64,000 nucleotides of DNA from Lingula anatina (GCF_001039355.2 NW_019775555.1:134935-198934), one strand, 5' to 3'; counted from the stretch's first letter, positions 1-11,414 are shown. A program made the numbers and translations. The notes: generated from the sequence alone by a model not told the origin.

Positions 1-499
1 CATCACATGATTATTTGACATGCCAGTACAACACTTTCTTACACAATTTTATCTTATATAAGAATTTAAAGCCATGCATGTATTTTATTTCCTCGAGAAA
101 TGATATTTAGTAAAAACAACTTTTCATACGCAGTAATATTCTGACGTTTGTCTCGTCTCAACATGGTTGTGACGTCTACCACAGAATTGATGGAAATGTG
201 CTAGATGTGACAAGCCGTTGGCCGCTGTAAATGCATATAGTAGGCCATAATAACCGATTTTTAACCATTTACCTAAAATATCTTGTTAAAGGGTTTTTAA
301 AGCGCGTCTTTTTGGTACTTCTGTTCCTCTTCTACTGATACGGATAGTTGAAAGTGTAATATATACGCAGAGTATATTCCTTTATGAAATTGTAATATAA
401 AGTTTTTCATGAATCTCTCAAATGTAGTATGATTGTAAGGTATACTACCAAACACACAAGACACGGTGCATTTTTCACGTGTGTCCTACATGTAGGACA
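1..499. other. AT-rich noncoding sequence
   Basis: No convincing coding region, RNA gene or repeat structure is visible. Open frames that run into it lack codon structure and overlap a dispersed repeat that begins near 500. Confidence 0.5.
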
Positions 500-735
500 A
501 GACACCACACCACAAATTTCTTCATTGCTTGCGACGTACGTCTTGAGCACGCACGTCTCACTTGCGATCTCCTTGCGAGAGGAGCAATATACGCTTGCGC
601 CTCGCTGTTCGAAGATTATTCGTAGAATCTTTTGGACATGTCTAATATTCTCCGTACGTGCTTACGGGCTGTCTACGAACTCCAAATTCGCAAAAAGGAC
701 TTGCGCGGCACGTGAGATTCTGCGTAAATTTAGAC
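500..735 (-). repeat. Dispersed repeat, inverted partner of 28800-29045
   Basis: The reverse complement of this stretch aligns by eye with the plus strand at about 28800-29045. Both share segments such as GTAAGCACGTACGGAG and AGATTCTACGAATAATCT and the same order of blocks. The copies differ at many positions, so this is an old dispersed repeat of unknown class. The 129-codon frame across it is explained by the repeat, and I see no protein family in it. Confidence 0.6.
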
Positions 736-1052
736 GCAAACAGGCCGTAAGAGCCCGTACGGCCGGTTGTGACAGAGGCTTTAGAACTCGCTGGCCCAAA
801 GTAAAAGGTCTCGAATAATTATCAAAATTGGGTAAACTTTTGCAGATTAATGTGATTTCGGAGGAGATGAAAGTCCTGGAATCATGATGAAGACAAATAT
901 TGAATATACTTGCTTCATCTTTGTAGTGCTTACATTTTATTTGTACCTTTGTCAGAATATTACTTCGTAGCTGCTACAGAGAGAAGCTATTTCTACATAA
1001 AATTAAAACTGCAAATGAGCAAAAAGCTTAATTTTTTGTGAAAGAAAAGTTT

Positions 1053-1090
<38 letters not shown>

Positions 1091-1564
1091 CTGTGTCAAC
1101 ATTATATTATATAAGTCTTTATTTGCCTCTCATATCGTTATTCTCCTACTAGTTATAACGAGATAATAAAGATGAAGATAAATGTTCAGTGACTCAATAA
1201 TATACAAAAAAAATCATTTATCATCCGAGTTCATGAAAGCGAGATCTGCAGCAAAGAGAAAAAGCCGTCTCCAAGACATCAGGCCGCCCCCTCCCCACCC
1301 ACTCCACAATACCCTGTTTTCAGCACCAATTATACATAGACTGTCTCATTTCCAGAGTTCAGAACTGACGGTCAAATTCTGGTATTTGGATTTATTTCCT
1401 TTCATGCAGAAAACCTGATTAAAACCATTGGTTTGAATGAATAGTAATGAAAACAACAGAGTGAAACCATTTCTGGCAATCAAGTTAACATTCGTAGCTG
1501 CTACATCAGTCTTTGAAGCTGAAAGGACATAAATATTTTTTGCGCTTTTTATTATGGTCATTTA
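736..1564. other. Noncoding stretch
   Basis: Holds the TG microsatellite annotated separately and otherwise AT-rich sequence. No gene is recognised. Confidence 0.4.
1057..1087. repeat. (TG)n microsatellite
   Basis: About fifteen uninterrupted TG dinucleotides follow a short T run. Confidence 0.95.
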
Positions 1565-1778
1565 GGGCGCATTCCCATAGATTTTAGATCGATCTCTCCC
1601 TGTGGGGAATCTCACTAGATTACTGTCAGATAATCCGGCTTAAATGTCCGTCCTGCCTACTACAAGCTGTAAGGTGGTAATTAACTTTCGTGCCCGCTCG
1701 GCTGACAGCTATTTAGCGTGAACCCCCAGGGTGTTAGGTCGATCTAGTTGGATCGATCTAATCTCTGGGAATGGGGTC
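1565..1778. mobile_element. PIF/Harbinger-like MITE, copy 1
   Basis: A 214-bp non-coding unit with inverted ends (left CGCATTCCCATAGATTTTAG, right complement CCCCATTCCCAGAGATTAG), each followed inward by the palindrome GATCGATC. A close relative lies at 36991-37205 with a clean TAA duplication. Here the flanks are TTA on the left and ATA on the right, so the duplication is imperfect. The 3-bp TWA target and short inverted ends fit PIF/Harbinger MITEs. Class assignment is inference. Confidence 0.65.
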
Positions 1779-2333
1779 ATAATTTGCATCAGTACTTGAA
1801 TTACACGTAAGCTTACAGAAAAGGAGATCTAATAACAGAAGTCCAGAACCAGACACACCCTTCCTCGTCTTAATACATGAATCTACACATTAATTGGGTC
1901 ACAGACGGCAGCACTGGGAAAGTCCCATGCGTTTATTTTTTAACTGTAAAATATATAAAATAAGAAATATTAAACGAACAATTATTTAGAGGAATTTTAA
2001 TTTTGTTTTAACAAACACACATTTTATATGTCCCTTATGTAGAATACATATATCTAAACTACTATCTCTGTGTCAGTTATTGAGCTTATCTCACACATCT
2101 ACGAGTTGCAGGAGATACAGGTATAACTAACAATGTAAATTACAATACCTTACGACATTAAACGGAGGTGTAGATTGCCACTTTAAATGAAATTGGTGTC
2201 GGTAAATTACTCAAAATACAGAACATAGCACTCAAACTTGCACAAAAGTTTGCGAGCATCACGGAAAGATTATTGGGGAGGGGAGGGGGCGAGGGCCATA
2301 CGTGCAAACTTACGTCTTAGAAACGTGCAAAAT
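1779..2333. other. Noncoding stretch
   Basis: AT-rich sequence without recognisable genes or repeats. Confidence 0.4.
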
Positions 2334-2395
2334 CCGTGGGATAATGCTCGCCTGCCACGCGGGCAGTCCGGTTTTAATTCCCAACCGATGCAAAA
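2334..2395 (+). repeat. tRNA-like SINE head (weak)
   Basis: The stretch resembles a degenerate tRNA 5' half followed by an anticodon-arm-like GCCTGCCACGCGGGC and a poor B box. A tRNA-derived SINE head is the simplest reading. No target duplication or tail was found. Confidence 0.25.
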
Positions 2396-2436
2396 TGTGT
2401 TAAACCGACATCAATTTGGAAAAAATGTTATGCGTG

Positions 2437-2505
2437 GTGTTGTTTACGTTGTTTGTTGTCCGTCGGCGCAACTACAGTATGTGAGTGCATGAGATGTCAT
2501 ACATG
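2437..2505 (+). repeat. Direct repeat, left copy (partner 2727-2791)
   Basis: Both copies contain GTTTACGTTGTT, TTGTCCGTC and TCATACATGC in the same order. They flank the inverted-repeat unit at 2542-2700, so the interval may have arisen by insertion plus duplication. Confidence 0.6.
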
Positions 2506-2541
2506 CGCGCACAACAACAACAAAAACAACTATCTACATGC

Positions 2542-2700
2542 AATTTGGTAACGTATGTATCGGTAACGTATAAATAAGTCTTATTGCTGATGCATCTCTG
2601 AAGATCTACTTTACAGATGTCAAATATAATCCAAGCTTTCGGGCCCCTAGGCCTTCTTCGGGGATTATCATACGTTCCCGATTCATACGTTACCAAATTT
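2542..2700. mobile_element. Small inverted-repeat element (MITE-like)
   Basis: A 16-bp perfect terminal inverted repeat (AATTTGGTAACGTATG at 2542-2557; its complement at 2684-2699) bounds about 160 bp. The flanks are AAC/TTG-rich. Between the arms sits the stem-loop at 2626-2668. No coding capacity. Superfamily unknown. Confidence 0.55.
2626..2668 (-). other. Hammerhead-like hairpin (degenerate)
   Basis: On the minus strand a 7-bp closing stem (ATAATCC with GGATTAT) encloses CCGAAGA, a GGCC-rich internal stem (AGGCC / GGCCC) and CGAAA. This order (CUGANGA-like core, stem II, GAAA) is that of hammerhead ribozymes, but the core U is C here, so catalysis is not expected. Hammerheads are known in Penelope-like elements and retrozymes. 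The assignment is tentative; any GC hairpin could look similar. Confidence 0.3.
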
Positions 2701-2726
2701 CGCGCAGATTGTTGTTGTTGTTGTCG

Positions 2727-2791
2727 TTGTTGTTTACGTTGTTAGTTGTCCGTCCTTGCAACTATGTGTGTGCGTGAGACGTCATACATGC
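2727..2791 (+). repeat. Direct repeat, right copy
   Basis: Partner of 2437-2505; see that entry for the shared blocks. Confidence 0.6.
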
Positions 2792-3187
2792 ACCTATGTT
2801 TGTGTTTACGTCGGAATTTTTTTTTTTAATTTTCATACAGAGTTTAATATCCGTCGATTCATACATTACCTTTGTTTTTAATAACTGTTGGCTGCTTTCA
2901 ACTTCTGGTGAGTCAACACCTATTTGTTTTACTGTATATTAGGTTACAATTAAATAGAAACGGGACAAAAGATGGAAGTCGTCTTGTCTTTGTAAAAAAT
3001 ATCCACGTGACACATAAAATTAGAATTTTGACTAGCTGAATCAGTTCTAAACCGTATCAAATGGCACCGTTCGCTTTCTAAAATACCAAAAATTTTCAGG
3101 CCCCTTCATCGAGCCCCGAACCCAACGCCAAGATTTGGGAGGGGGGGGCGCTTCGCATCCGGGGCCCCTTCCCCCCCCTTCAAACAA

Positions 3188-3204
3188 TCCTGGATCCGCC
3201 CCTG
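3188..3204 (-). repeat. Solitary hAT-like inverted terminus
   Basis: The complement starts CAGGGGCGGATCCAGGA, a sequence of the type often found at hAT-type MITE ends. I could not find the other end, so it is either a truncated element or a diverged one. Confidence 0.3.
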
Positions 3205-3344
3205 GGTGCAATTACATAGTAGGTGCCAAACATAAAGCTTAGTTAGCTTGTGACCCACCCTAAATGAATGGCTTAATTTTTGGGCCCACTCCTTTTAGTA
3301 GACTAAAAAATGTCCCCCCCCCCCCCACACACACACTATGATGT

Positions 3345-3772
3345 CATGGGCGTAACTAGGCATACGCACGGATGCACTGTGCGTACAATTTTTTGGCCAA
3401 CCATGATATTATTTTATATAAATTTAGCGTATTTTTCACGGAATATAAAAGAAAATCCTCTGCTTATTAAGTAAAATGTATGTACAAACCTCTGTATCAA
3501 TTGTATAGGCACAATTGTTCTGANTATAACGTTTTTCTTTTGTTTGTTTCCAAAAGTGTTACCGTTCTGGGTAATAAGAATAATGAAACTTTTTTCATTG
3601 CGAGAATGTTTCTGACTAAATGATGATTTTATTATTCATGGAAATTAAGCTGCGATGTGTGGTACATATCATGTAATTACGCTGTCCTTCATCTCTTGCG
3701 TTAGTCTACATTTTGCTGGGAATTTTTAAAAAAACTGTGCGTACAATTTTTAAAGGTCTGGTTACGCCCCTG
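3345..3772. mobile_element. MITE with CAKGGGCGTAACYAG termini
   Basis: A 428-bp unit. Left end CATGGGCGTAACTAG; complement of the right end CAGGGGCGTAACCAG: 13 of 15 positions match. GATGT lies directly outside both ends (3340-3344 and 3773-3777), a possible 5-bp target duplication. TIRs beginning CAGGG are typical of hAT, which makes 8-bp duplications, so the class stays open. GTGCGTACAATTTTT occurs just inside both ends in direct orientation. A single N lies inside at 3524. Non-coding. Confidence 0.7.
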
Positions 3773-3777
3773 GATGT

Positions 3778-5127
3778 GATTATCATTATCCCGATCCTCC
3801 CCATATCGAAGATTGTCGGCACACTCCATGGACCAAGCCCCTCTACTTCTTTCTATCAACTGGCATCCTCATGGCCTCTGTTAAACTTTTTCTTGTCCAT
3901 ATGTATGTTGGTTTTCCATCCAAACCTTGGCCAGCCACGTTTTCTCTTTATTGGGTCCCTTAGAAATGTTGATGTAAACAACTCTAATTTTTCCAATCGC
4001 AACTCAATAAAGATATATAGCAATTACTTTTTATAAGCACCTCAATATTAGGAATCGTTCGTTCATAAAAAGGAAAAAGGATATAGAATAGATATAAGTA
4101 AAGTAACAGTGTGTAGAAGGTAAATGTTGTCTGGATAGGGCATACCTGTACAAATGTAGAACACATGGGGGAGGGGGGAGGGGGGCATAGTCTCAGGCCC
4201 TTCTGGCTGTTACTAAATTCATCCCAGGAGCAGGGATATCGGATTCCCTGCCAGGAGCTCGAGCACAATTGGTTCGTAATTAGAAAAAAAAAAAAAAAAA
4301 AAAATCTTGAGGAATACTTGATTTGGTAGCTTCAATTATATTTTACTATTATTAATATTATCAAATTGATTAAATAACAAAATATAGATTAATCAAGATC
4401 ACCACCTTTGAAATCTCTGGTTTGAGCATCACTTCCTGTCAGCTTTATTACTAAAGACAATCTAATTTGCATATAAGAGAAAAAAGGCCGTTTTTATCTT
4501 ATGTTGGCTCCTTTACATATTTTTTTCATAATTTTTAAAAAGCAATGTTCCTTTTTCACTGACACATTTATAAATATTCTATCAATATGTGTAATTTATT
4601 ACTTATATAATCATAAAAAAGACACATTCCAGACGCGTATGACGTAATCTCTCCCAAGTCATAAAAGTAGTAAAATAGCGATTATTCTCCCATACGATTA
4701 TTGATTTTTTCTAACGTGGAACATTTTAGGGAGAGGATGAAGAGACAGAGAGGTCAAATAACCAAAAAAAATATTTGGAATGCCTAGAAGAACTGAAAGC
4801 AGAATATACTGCAAATTTAAGCAAAGTTTAAAAAAACAAGATCCATTCATTCAATTTTAGCGAGTACAAGTTTACAGATATTATGAGATCTTTGTATTTC
4901 ATCTGCCTCTCCCTAAAATGGCGCTGACCGCGTTAACTCTTTCGCTCCCGGGAAACGCAGAGAATCCAGCGCCCTGTGGCAGCATAAGACCCGACAACGA
5001 TACCGGATACGTGCACACAGTAGCTGGGGTGGGTTAACCCCCCCCCCCTCCCCCAACACACATTTCCAACCACGTCAGTATTCAGCGGAGAGAGTGTTGT
5101 GGACTAACATTATATACCTTCCCTCAG
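3778..5127. other. Noncoding stretch
   Basis: AT-rich, with an A run near 4284-4303 and a C run near 5038-5048. No gene or structured repeat was recognised. The GC-richer part at about 4920-5090 just precedes a candidate exon and could be promoter-proximal, but no TATA box or other element can be supported. Confidence 0.35.
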
Positions 5128-5163
5128 CTCGAGGAAGAGAGTACCATGGACACTCAGTCTCAG
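5128..5163 (+). CDS. Candidate 36-nt host exon with strong Kozak ATG
   Basis: Acceptor CCTTCCCTCAG precedes and donor CAG|GTAAAC follows a 36-nt open stretch of phase 0-0. It contains ACCATGG, an excellent initiation context, giving MDTQSQ before the intron. It could be a first coding exon with an upstream non-coding exon, or simply a fortuitous match. Downstream candidate exons on the same strand at 11917, 12109 and 13350 also begin and end in phase 0 with CAG donors. No family is recognised. Confidence 0.3.
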
Positions 5164-6310
5164 GTAAACTGATTAGATATGTGCTCAGCAGTGAACTGGA
5201 TGCAGTGGTCAGTGTCACTGGATATAAAAATCAGTGTGCGGAGAGGAACAGAAGAGCTTTTTTCGCCGGAACCACTTTTCCATCTTTTTGAAATCCACAT
5301 ATTCAGTTCTAAGTCGGCAGAACTGTTTACTTTTGAAATGCATTCTTTTATTTTGGTGAAAAAAAAAAATCAAAATTTTAACCAGTACACTAACACATGT
5401 AGCTGTATTGCCTGTGGATAGTGTCCAGGTAGATAGCAACAGTTTACACCTGATGACAGCATCCAGGTCTTGGAATAGATGTTATAATTAGGAAATTTTG
5501 ACATGATTATGTTTAAATATTTTGATGCAAGAATATCATTTTCTTTGCTTCAGGTATCGTACACATGTACACGTTGTATTTTGTTGAAAAGAAAAACTTA
5601 TTTGATTTCTTTCTACAGAGGGTCAACTTAAATTTGACCTTGTTTAATTTATATTTATTGCTATATCAACAAAAAAATTGTAAACGGAGAAGTTATTTGC
5701 TTTTTAAATTAAAAAATTCAGGAAGTTGACTCTACATAGCAGCGTTGATGTTTGTGACAAAATGATAGATCTATGCAGATGTGTTGAATCCATTGTTTGC
5801 TCTGCAAAAAGAAATTAGTGCATGTTCTGTATCTAAAAAATAATGTCTTATTTTCAATAAATTGTTATAAATTTTGTAAAAGGTGCTGAAATGTCAAACT
5901 AATTATAAAGTGCAGAAAACTTCTATACAACGGCGCCTATACAATGGGCCAAAGTTGTAAGGGAAGAAAATCATTATGGTCACTTTACCACCGTATAACA
6001 CCAGATAGAACTTTGTCTCACATTGGTTTCTCTTGTTGTGTTAAAAAATGAGCATTTAAATAGCAATAATTGCTGTTTTATAATGGGAAGACATTGGAAA
6101 TTGTGATTTCAACTGTTGTGGTTGTATTATACATAGGGACCATTCAGAATGAGAAGAGCCGAGTGCTAGCCAGGCCATGACCTAAATATGGCAGACCTAC
6201 ATGAAAGGAAGACCGCTTAATCCTGTAATGGTCTCTCCACCTCTCACAGGCCTCCCCATGCATCGTCCCTGCAGGGCCACAGTAATTTATTCTCGGTTCA
6301 TTTCAACCAG
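5164..6310. other. Intron-like noncoding sequence
   Basis: AT-rich. The segment at about 5965-6030 is closely related to 12208-12270 (shared AAAATCATT, GGTCACTTTACCACC, ACCAGATAGAACTTTG), which follows a candidate exon there, so these are paralogous intron or repeat pieces. Confidence 0.4.
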
Positions 6311-6640
6311 TTACAGTTGCATTATGGTAATACATTGAGCATTGTGACATCAACAATTGCAGTTGCATTATGGGAATACATTGAGCATTGTGACATCAAC
6401 AATTGCAGTTGCATTGTGGGAATACATTGAGCATTGTGACATCAGCAATTGCAGTTGCATTATGGGAATACATTGAGCATTGTGACATAAACAATAGCAG
6501 TTTCTTTATGGGAATACATTGAGCATTGTGACATCAACAATTGTAGTTGCATTATGGAGATACATTGACCATTTTAACATCAACAACCGCTGCTGTATTT
6601 TGGTAAGAGATTGAACATTGAGACATCAGCAAGTGCATGG
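6311..6640 (+). repeat. 46-bp minisatellite, array 1
   Basis: Seven diverged units with a period of 44-48 bp. Each carries ACATTGAGCATTGTGACATC followed by AACAATTGCAGTTGCATTATGG-like sequence. The same unit, with GAACATTG and TGTTGTATTATGG variants, forms the array at 12770-13006. Units decay toward the right edge. Confidence 0.9.
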
Positions 6641-6729
6641 TGTTATATATTATTAGGAATACATTGCTTTTCTCACTTGCTTATTATATTATATTATTCA
6701 ATCAGATTGTTTCTTTGAATTTATTATTT

Positions 6730-7170
6730 TTACTGTTTTATGTACAGACACATCATGCCTGTATATGTAGCCATCACCTGTATCTGTTGTTGTTGTCCCC
6801 AATATTTCTGTCGTCGCTGTGCACTCACTGTCAACATGATATTATTAAGTGGAAAACTGGTAGATCTATTGTCTTCCTTCAAGCTTGCAGAACTGATGAA
6901 CATTCGTGATATACAGGCAGAATTCGAAAACCGCCATGAGCCCACCAGTTTTTTCAAAAAATTTTTCACTTTTTTCAACATGTATGCAATACAGGTAACA
7001 CATTTCATGGAAAACTGATAGTCCTTTTGTTTTCAAACTTACCAATGTTACTAGAATACAGGTTGAACCTGAAAATCCACTTATTCAAAATATTCTTCTG
7101 GAAGTAATGCTGATATATTTTTTTTCAGTATTTTTTATGCTGTATGCAACACTGACAATACACTTCAAGG
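6730..7170 (+). repeat. Dispersed repeat related to 11415-11690
   Basis: Shares with 11415-11690 a TACAGACACA start, a CACCTG-ATCTG block, a GTCGTCGCTG-like block, an AACATGATA-TTAAGTGGAAAA-like block and CAGAACTGATGA. Open frames here arise from the repeat. No protein family is recognised. Confidence 0.5.
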
Positions 7171-7429
7171 AAATCCAATAATGTTGTCTTCAAACTTTCA
7201 GGAGTGATCAATATTATTTTAATGCTTTTTTTGCTTATATTATAATATATGCTGTACATATAACACATTTCAAACTAACAGGACTGATTCAATAGTATTA
7301 ACATACAGGCCAACTCTAAAATCAGCTTGATGGAACCATTTTTCTTGGATTTATGTGTTTTTTTTTGTTTTATTTCTCGGCATATAATATATAGAATAAA
7401 GATAACAGAGATACACCCATAGTTACTAT

Positions 7430-7773
7430 TGAACTTGAATAAGAAGACATATACTGGCAATCTAACTGTGATCTTAAAATTGACTTTTGACCTTCTTTTC
7501 TCCATGAATCACAGTTCACAAATTTGGATTTCAACTTTTACTCTACCCCATGATTTTGTTTTAAATTGTTATTTTCAATAAAAAATATCTAGAACTCTTG
7601 TTTATTATTGCATCAAAATTGACAAAATGACCTATTTTCTGCATCTTTATTTTCTGTTTTTTGTCTGTACATTTCAAAGCTTTGCTGCCTAGTTCTTGGT
7701 TTTCCATACTAATGTGCTTTCTCCAGCTGGTGGTACAATATCTGGAGGTGGTATCACCTCTCTAATCCTCTAG
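7430..7773 (+). mobile_element. Helitron-like 3' end, copy 1
   Basis: The terminus shows a hairpin, GAGGTG-GTAT-CACCTC at 7745-7760, then nine bases and CTAG at 7770-7773 followed by T. A hairpin followed by CTRR and insertion before T is the signature of canonical Helitron 3' ends. The second copy (18837-18865) has the stem GAGGCG/CGCCTC: both sides of one base pair changed together. Upstream, 7430-7510 matches the 140-bp unit at 17.7-18.6 kb. Left border and 5' TC end not found; no Rep/helicase gene, so non-autonomous. Confidence 0.6.
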
Positions 7774-10488
7774 TTAAAAGAGTGTATGTGTTTGTGTGTA
7801 TATGTGTGGAAAATTCCATTTTTTTACATCATGGTATTTTCAAAGTGTGACTATGAACTTCAGTGGGCCTGAAGACCTTAGCTAGTATCATTTCTAAATA
7901 CCTATCATCTGCAGCGCATCATTAAAATTGGTGGTGATTATGCTGTTAAGCTTTATGTAGTGTGGCATCAAAATTGAAGAAAACCCTTTTAAGTTTTTTG
8001 GGCACTGCCTCAGTAGTGGCCATTTAAGGTAAACCAAATACTTACTTATTCTCAAACCTACAGAAAGGAAACATACGGCTAAAATACAGCTTGTCACCAT
8101 AAATGCAATAAAAGCAAAACAGTTACGTGTGTCTTATTTTTGAACTTATAAAAATTATACTTAGAATTGATGTGCAGCTCGAATTAGAGAATCGGAGAAC
8201 TTGATTGGATTATTTATCTTGAATTTATGCATTTCTTGAGAAATTTTCATTTTTGCACATTAAATGTGTGAGTCTGCACTGTCATGGACCTGAAGTTGGT
8301 AATCTATTCTTAATATGTGTGTTACCTACAGTGCATAATTAAAATTTGGTGTTGGTTTTGCTGTTAAGCATTGTGTAATATTTCATCAAAACTGACAGAA
8401 TGTATCACAAATTCCTTTATGTTGCAGCCATTATTTTCAATCTACTGTCAAGTTTTAAAAATGGAAATAAACTCATATCATTGCAGTTTGTCAGATTCAA
8501 TCATTCACTATGTTCAGAATCTCAGAATGGAGGAAATTGGACATTTAACACTGGAATATGTCGGAGACATTTAATATTTCATAGACGATGTCAATAATTT
8601 CAAGTCATAACTTTTATTGTATTCTCTATAATACGTTGTGTCAATTTTGAAGAGGCTGAGTAGGGCTTGTTTACCTGTCGCATTAAGAAGCCAGTGATAA
8701 GGAAGTGTATGAAGCCATTGGCTGGAGTACGTACTAAAGGTTGTAATATTGAATAGAGAGTCAGAATGTACCTGAGCAGGCAACGAGTTCACATTAAACG
8801 ATTGAAACTGGTCATTTTTGTCAGTGTGGATTTCCTCTGTAGCGTTTAGACGTAACGATTTCGACCGCGAATCTGGAAGGTCATACTAGAGCGTTACCCT
8901 AACTAAAAGTGTCCAACGGTGTCCGTATTTCGAGCCTAATTCTAAATTACGTTTGTATCTAAATTTGCGCGGTTCCGGACACGTTTTCTGTTCTATTGAT
9001 ATTTTTCCCATCTCATCAATTTTCTTAGTTGGTCATATAAAAATGACAGTAAACTGTTAATTTTGTTTTATGTTAAAAAATTGTTAAAAATGGAAAAAAA
9101 AACATTTCAGAACAGTGCTGTCTTGTTTACATTTTGGCATTTTCAAGGTGTGACTTTGAAGTTCCATTGGCCTGGAGACCTTTGCTAGTCACATTTTCTG
9201 AATATCCATGATACTAATATTTTATTATTAAAAATTAATGGTCATTATACTGTTAAACATTATGTAATATTGCATCAAAATTTGAAGAAACCCCTATTTT
9301 GGGCACTGCTCCCATGATGACCATTTAAGGAAAACCATCTCACTTACTGTTCTCAAACTTCAGTAAAGAAACATGGGACTATATGTTGTTTGCTGTATCT
9401 GTAGAATTCACATTCCATACTTTATCAGAGCAAGAGTTTATTTTATTATCTTAGCAACGGAGGTTAGGTAAAACTGTAGTGTGAATTATGCAATCATTTA
9501 AACCGTTCAGAATGTCTGGTGGTATTGTAAAACACCATTTGCTCTTCCCAGAAGAGCGGGGTGGATCAGGTAGTTTCTAGATAATCTTTTCAAAACTTAT
9601 CCAGATTTTGTTGTTGGCCACTTAAACATATTATTGGACTTGCCACATTTTGTTAAAAACTTATCAAGCACAGTAAAATCATTCGAGTCAATTTTTGTTA
9701 TCTCTCCAATGTAAGATGGTGAGGTGCATATAAGATGCATGTAACTGAGGATTAGCTTCACTGATTAATACACTAGTGCATGTATAAACATTGTTTCCCA
9801 TTAGGTATGAAATGGCAGGTTGACAGGCATGACATGGAAGCCACCAGCACTTAGTATGCTGCAGCTGTCATTACTGGTATCAACCTGGAAGTTGAAAAAG
9901 AGTATTTATAAGATAAGATAAAATAGAATAATAATTTACTAAATGAATAAAATACAAATGTATAAATTTGGGACTCTTTTGCCCTGTAATAGCTCCATTA
10001 TCCTGAAAATGTATGCCAAAAGTTTTACCTTCATAGTGTCATTTATGACCTTCCAGATTAGATTTCTAAATTAGACTTTATAATTGGTACATTTCAACAA
10101 CCTTTGATTATTAAATATTACGCTATATTTCTGCTGTTTTCTTTCAATACAGATAAGTTACATTTGGATACCTTGTATAATGTATAACAATGAAGTACCT
10201 TTTATTACTTTTGACTAGGACAGTAGTATTTCAGTTTTTAGATAAACAGGAATTAAGATGAACCACTATATGAAGAATTTGTAGTATTCTAATGGGTAGA
10301 TAGTGAGTTATTGCAGAGCATGAATCATGGAAACCAGTTCAGAATGTCTCAGTATTGTCTGCAGATCACCATTCTGTACTTGTCTTCCAACATATGGTAT
10401 CAGTGCACGTACTATTAACTTTCTACAAAATAAAGTTTATTTAACAAGATATATTGGTTTGTCTGGTCAGTCTTCAGTTGTCCCTCGT
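7774..10488. repeat. Diverged repeat blocks, no genes
   Basis: Related blocks recur at about 7860-7985, 8285-8400, 9160-9300 and, beyond this interval, 11085-11200. Each has a 'GGCCTGAAG' or similar start, an ATTAAAATT-GGTG-like middle, then GCTGTTAAGC-TTATGTAATATTGCATCAAAA-like sequence. The spacing is irregular, so these are old repeats rather than a clean array. Nothing else is recognised in the interval. Confidence 0.45.
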
Positions 10489-10851
10489 CAGACATGCTGA
10501 AACTGTCGGTCCCATCGGTCATGACCGGGAAAATTTGTCTGGACCGGTAGAAAATTGGACTTGGTCGGTCCAAAGGACTGACAAGAGTTTTAAGAACCGC
10601 AATTTTGAATTTACAGTCATCTTTTGACATACTTCACTAATAAAATTATATAAAACCTAAAGTGTTTTTTCCCTTCCATTTCAAACCTATCACATTAACA
10701 AACAAAGTAAGCTACCCTAATTGTACTGGTAGCATCTGTCTCAAAGGAATAGAGTGATTTTCAGTCCGACAAAAATCCATTCGGTCCGTCAAATTTTTCA
10801 TTACTGACGGTCCAAATGTCCGGGCATTTTGAAAAGTTTTCAGCATGTCTG
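10489..10851. mobile_element. MITE with CAGACATGCTGAAA ends
   Basis: A 363-bp unit with perfect 14-bp inverted termini CAGACATGCTGAAA / TTTCAGCATGTCTG. Internal sequence is rich in CGGTCC/GGTCCG words. Flanks CCTCGT and CCTTGT could be a decayed target duplication. TIRs starting CA and ending TG fit hAT, but the class is uncertain. Non-coding; the 71-codon minus-strand frame inside it is a shadow. Confidence 0.65.
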
Positions 10852-11414
10852 CCTTGTGGATAATTAATACTAGCTGCAAACTAATAACTTAGAATTTCTT
10901 AAATGCCATATTAAGTAATGTTCCAAAATTGACTTACAATAGGACTACTAGTAAATTACAGCTTGAATTAGAAAATCAGCTGCATTGGATTCTTTTTCTG
11001 GAAGTACCCACTAATGTAGTTTTTTGTTGAATTTTCATTTTTCACATATTGGCATTTTCAATGTGGGACTTGGAACTCTCAGAGGCATGAAGCTGTATGG
11101 TAGTTACACTCTCACAATGTCCAATTAGATAATTAAAAATTGTTGATGATTATGCTGTTAATCATTATGTGATATTGCAAGGAAATTGTAAACAACAACA
11201 AGGAAAGCTGTTACTTTCTAACTTAAAGGATGATTCTTACAACTGATATACAGCTCAAATTGGAAAACCAGCTTGATTGGAATTTTTCTTGTCTGAAACT
11301 TTCATTTTTCTCATTCCGACATATTTCAGTTTGTGAATTTGCATTTTCATGGGCATTATGCCAGCTACATATTCCTAACATCTATAACCTTTTTATGCAT
11401 CATTTTCTGCTTTT

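Noticed and set aside
429-818. 129-codon plus-strand frame
   Set aside because: Overlaps a dispersed repeat that has no equivalent frame in its partner copy; no protein motif.
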